Shown here piece after piece: positions 40,371 through 44,007 of a stretch of DNA of 44,007 bases. Numbering within the stretch: the stretch's first letter is position 1; each line of letters opens with the position of its first letter. A program made the translations under genes and the position numbers. Below the pieces are notes generated by a model that was not told where the DNA came from, did no database searches, and saw only the letters and a program-made list of their open reading frames with translations. The stretch comes from Fonticula alba (lineage: Eukaryota > Opisthokonta > Rotosphaerida > Fonticulaceae): positions 2,113,028 to 2,157,034 of the forward strand of contig NW_009242977.1 in assembly GCF_000388065.1 (NCBI RefSeq), given 5' to 3'.

Positions 40371-43300
40371 ACGGTTGTGGGGCAGCACCATGACCGGGGA
40401 GGGGCACGGGAGCGTAGGGGCGGTCGGAGTGCCCGGAGAGGGGACAGTGGCGGGGGACAGCGAGCGCACACTGCCCAGCAGAGGCAGCAACAAGCCCCGG
40501 CCAAGAGCCGAGCAGGGGCGCACGACTGGGTGCTGGGAGGAGGGCAGGCGAGGATGGCGAAGGGGGGGGGGGGGGGGGCCGGTCGGGTCGCCGCGACCTT
40601 GAGAAGGCGGGGGCGCAGCCCGGCCCCCGGTTGCCACTGTCGGTGGGGGCGGCCAATGCGTCGGCAGATGCACCGGTGAGATGCCCAACGCATTCCGCAT
40701 ATTACACTTTCTTCCGGAAGGGCTGTTCACCGAAAATAGGGGGATTAAATATGGCCAGCGAACATGGTGTGTGTGCATGTTGGTTTTTTTTTTTAATTTT
40801 AAGGGACCCGGGCCTGAGCGGCAGCCGGGGCTGGCGGCTCCCCAAGCCCACTCCGTGCATTTTCTCCTTTTTTTCCCCCTGCAATGCCCACCCTTTTTTT
40901 TGCCTCCCCCCTCCCTGGTTCCTCCATGTGCGCCTCTAGCCATCGAGTTGCTGGCCTGCCGGCGAGCCGGTCTTCCTGAGAGGGGTCAGCGTTTTACGCC
41001 CCCGGTGACGGCCCTGCCTATGTCGGTCTGCTTGGCATGGTCCTGCGCGTGGGCGAGCCACCTGCGCGCGTGCAGTGGCGCGCGTGGTCCGCGAACTCGC
41101 AGGCGGGGGTGCTCCTCCCCGGGCGTCCTCCGCGAAGGCCGGTGCCACCGCCGCCCGGTGGCCCGTGCGTGCATCCCCCCTCAGGGAGGGCATTGTGTGC
41201 CTGGGCGGCCGGAGCCCCTTGACGCCATTTTCCGGGCGAACCGCGCGCGAGTCCTCCATCCTTGCTTCCGGGTTTGGCTCCGGGTGTCGAGTCGCGCGCC
41301 CGCCCTGGAGCAAGCGCTCGCCAGTGGCACCGCCCGCCCCACCCCCGGGCCACCCCCCTGCCATGGGCCCATGTCTCGGGGTGTATGCAGGCAGTCTTCC
41401 CCCCTGTTCGGCCGCCATGCTGGCCGTCTGGCGGTCGGGGCAGGGGGAGGCATCGAAGCCGCGCCTTCCGCCGATGGGGGCCGACTCTGCAAGTGTGTCC
41501 AGGCGGCGCGCGGGCTGCATGTTGCACTGCCCTTGTGGGGACTCGGTTGCTGTTGCGCCGTCGCACAGGGGGGCAGGGCCCCGCACCCCACGGCCAATCT
41601 CGCCGTGGCGGGGTGCGCCTGTGCTATTGCCTGTCGCAGGGCAAGCAAGGATGCCGGCGATGTAGCGCATCCCGGCGGACGTGGAGAGGAGGCGGGGCGG
41701 GCCACCGAAAGGCGCCTGCGTGTGCGCAGGGCCCATTCTCGGGTCTGGTGTTGACTCTGCGTGCCGCCGGGCCAGGGCTGATCCCCCTGGCCTGGGTGAG
41801 AGGCAGGGGGAGGTGCTGCATGAGTATGCCAGACTCAGCCTCAACCACCCGCATGTGGGGGGGGGGGGGGGGGGGGGGGAGAGATGTGTTTGCAGCCGGC
41901 GGGCCAGGCCCCGAAGACCATGCCACGGGCGATGGCGCGTGATGTGGTGGTGGGCATATGATCCTGCATGTGACATGGCGCGACGGCTGACTCCATATGC
42001 TGGTGCATTTCGTCAAGAGACTTGGACCTGGGGGGTGGGGTGGGGGTGGGGGGGGGGGGGGGCAAGTCCAAGAGGCACGCACAGGGGGCTGGTGTGGAGG
42101 CTCGTGTGTTCCTCTTCGGAGGTGCTGCGACGAGGTGCTTGCCGGGTGTTGAGCGGCATTGCCCGGGGCCTAGTCGCGGGGGATCCCAATGTGGGCGGGA
42201 GCCGTGTCCGTGAGAGAAGCACCTTCCGGGGGGAGGGTGGGGCACGGGGCGTGCGGGGCGGGGCGGCTGCCGCACATCTGGCGTGCATGCGGCCGCCGTC
42301 TCAGTGGCGGCCGGGAGGCAATGGCCCCGGGTTCAAGAAGGGGAGCGCGTGCCAAGATCCCCCTTCTGTCCTACATCGGTGCTCTCTTTGGGGCTGCCTG
42401 TCTGGGATCTTATGTCGATGTTAGCAACACTGACTGCTGCCGAAGAGGCACCAGGCTCGGGGAGGGCCGGCCGTGGGGAATATGGCATGGTCGGCTGGCG
42501 ATCGGGGGCCTCTGTGGCGGGGAGGATATGGAGCCTCTCCGAGTGCTCCTGCTCCATGCCGACGTCCTGTCGAGGAGTCGCGACACATTCGTCTTGCTGG
42601 GGGGGGGGGGGGGATGGATCGTGTGCTGAGCCGAGATGCTCGGGTGCGGCTCGCTGTCCCGATTGAGGCGATCCTCGGGAGAAGGCACGGGTGGGCCTGG
42701 GTAACGGGCACTCGGCGGCCTGAGTGTCCGATGAAGTCCGTCCGGACGAGCCGCGCCAGTGCCGGGGGCCCCTCTCCCTCGGCAAGCGCATCTGCCACCG
42801 GGCCGCATGGGTAGCCTGTTGGGGGAGGGTCAGGTGAATGTGCCGGGGGCGTGGACATGCAGGTGCTCTCTCGGTGACCTGTGCAGCGGGCTGTCTTGCG
42901 AGCAGTGCAGGCTGTTGAGGTGGGCATTTTTGCGGCCGTGTGCCCTGGTCACTCGACGTGCGCCTTTTGGTGGAAAGATTGATCATGCACGGCAGGGGGA
43001 GCGGGATCCATCGGCCGACGGGGGGCTGCTGCTGCTGCCATGAGACGTATGTCTGCGGTGTGGCAGTCTACCAGACCGACGGGGAGCCGGCAAGGGGCGG
43101 GGCCAGCCGGCCGACGGGCTCTGTGGTGGTGTGGATTAGTGGGATGGGCGGGCTGGCTCCTCTGGTTACCACGGTGGGGGATTCTCGAGTGGGGGTCATT
43201 CATGGGGCCGGCTGTGTGGATGGGTGGCAATGTGTGAGGCGAGTCCCGAGGGCCGGGCGTGGGGGGTCTGTTCGGACTGGGTCCACGGGTGTGTGGGTGA

Positions 43301-44007
43301 TTGAGCACTCGCCTGGGGAATGGCTGCCATGGGCCATGGAGTTGCGCGAGGTGTCTTGTGGCGGCGCACCGTGAGCAGCACCATTTGCCGGATATGGGGT
43401 GGATCGCGGCAGCCCGAAGAACCAGGTATGTGTACGCGATCCTCGGAGGGGGCGCTGTCCGGAAAGGGGAATCGGTGTGAAGCGACCCATGGGGCGCCCT
43501 TATGTTGCGGGGGGCCTCCTCTCGGGTCTGGGGCCGGGAGCTGGTCCCTGGCACGGGGGGAGGAAGATGACTATGCCGTTCGTGGGGGTGGGCACGGCCA
43601 TGGCTCCATCAGGTGGAAATGCATCAGCATGCGAACCCGGCGAGGGGCTTGCTGCAGATGCATGGACCTTGGCACAAGGGGAGTGAATCCCCACGGCTGG
43701 CCATGGGAGCGGAGAGTTGAAGTAAGAGCTGGGAGGTGGGCATCGGGAGCGGTGGTGGGAGCTGGCTGCTGGAGCCCGGGGGAGGAGCCCGGCCTATGGG
43801 CAGGATCTTGTGTGGGGTTGATTTGGTGGGATTGTCTCTGGGCGTGTGCAGGGGGAGGATGGAGTGCTCTTTGGGGATGCATGGAGGAGGGGCCGAAAGA
43901 GGGGGGGTGGAAGGGCGAGGTGCGGGTGTGTCCGCGTGACCAGTTCGTGGAATCCGGGGCCATCGGGGAAGTAGGCGGGCTACGAGGATGTGGCAAGTGG
44001 GAGGGGG
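40371..44007. other. gene-poor GC-rich region to window end
   Basis: No supported gene. It contains G runs at about 40562-40578, 41858-41879, 42049-42062 and 42598-42613. A markedly AT-richer patch at 40690-40805 includes a T run and TTTAATTTTAAG. A pyrimidine-rich stretch at 40860-40930 resembles the leaders of real genes, but the ATG that follows (40926) opens a frame of only about 18 codons before a stop. Some minus-strand fragments are Cys-containing but too weak to call. Confidence 0.5.

Noticed and set aside
42940-43374. A + strand frame with some hydrophobic and Cys-containing stretches
   Set aside because: No homologous pattern, no leader, no splice-consistent neighbours and an equally open opposite strand. 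Not supportable as a gene.
1-44007. CRISPR arrays, bacterial operons or insertion sequences
   Set aside because: No spaced direct repeats, Shine-Dalgarno-linked gene strings or transposase motifs were seen. Introns and tRNA style indicate a eukaryote.

Overview
This window looks like nuclear DNA from a GC-rich unicellular eukaryote. Three things point there: ten eukaryote-style tRNA genes with nearby T-run terminators, protein genes split by short spliceosomal introns, and large signal-peptide-bearing cysteine-rich receptors, one with a cytoplasmic protein kinase. A Fonticula-like (nucleariid) protist is my best guess from this gene style; nothing in the window proves it. The noncoding DNA is unusually rich in G/C homopolymers and microsatellites. 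Stop codons are scarce at this base composition, so many long open frames are chance or antisense shadows.

Layout. 0-0.5 kb: a 23-bp tandem repeat, tRNA-Gly and tRNA-Lys. 3.1-5.0 kb (+): two-exon membrane protein gene, copy 1 of a three-member family called here the 'WSKY family' after its invariant C-terminus. 5.8-8.6 kb: tRNA-Trp, -Ser, -Glu, -Gly and -Ile. 9.3-10.9 kb (+): WSKY copy 2. 11-12.2 kb: 54-G run, minisatellite, tRNA-Ile. 12.4-17.4 kb (-): nine-exon receptor kinase with a furin-like cysteine-rich ectodomain, interrupted by a 10-N assembly gap. 18.5 kb: tRNA-Ile. 19.3-21.1 kb (+): WSKY copy 3. 21.3-21.9 kb: a visibly less GC-rich island and tRNA-Arg. 22.9-30.6 kb (-): three-exon gene for a protein of about 2,516 residues with integrin/VCBS-type calcium-loop repeats, furin-like repeats, a Ser/Asn stalk and one membrane span. 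35.5-37.6 kb (+): intronless gene for a 696-residue protein made of about nine degenerate helix-turn-helix repeats. 38.6-40.4 kb (-): frame-broken remains of another cysteine-rich receptor. The remainder (0.4-3.0, 30.7-35.5 and 40.4-44.0 kb) shows no gene I can support.

How the parts relate. The 13 introns I could place by reading-phase continuity share a simple grammar: donors mostly GTRCGY, a CTRAC branch-like motif, and splicing to the first usable AG after it. All six protein genes start just after a pyrimidine-rich coding-strand leader. The two large minus-strand receptors look like adhesion or sensing proteins. The WSKY proteins combine a two-pass membrane architecture with a PPxY tail, which suggests, by inference only, adaptors for NEDD4-type WW-domain ubiquitin ligases. 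WSKY copies 2 and 3 each sit about 0.7 kb downstream of a tRNA-Ile(AAU) gene, suggesting duplication of a tRNA-plus-gene cassette.
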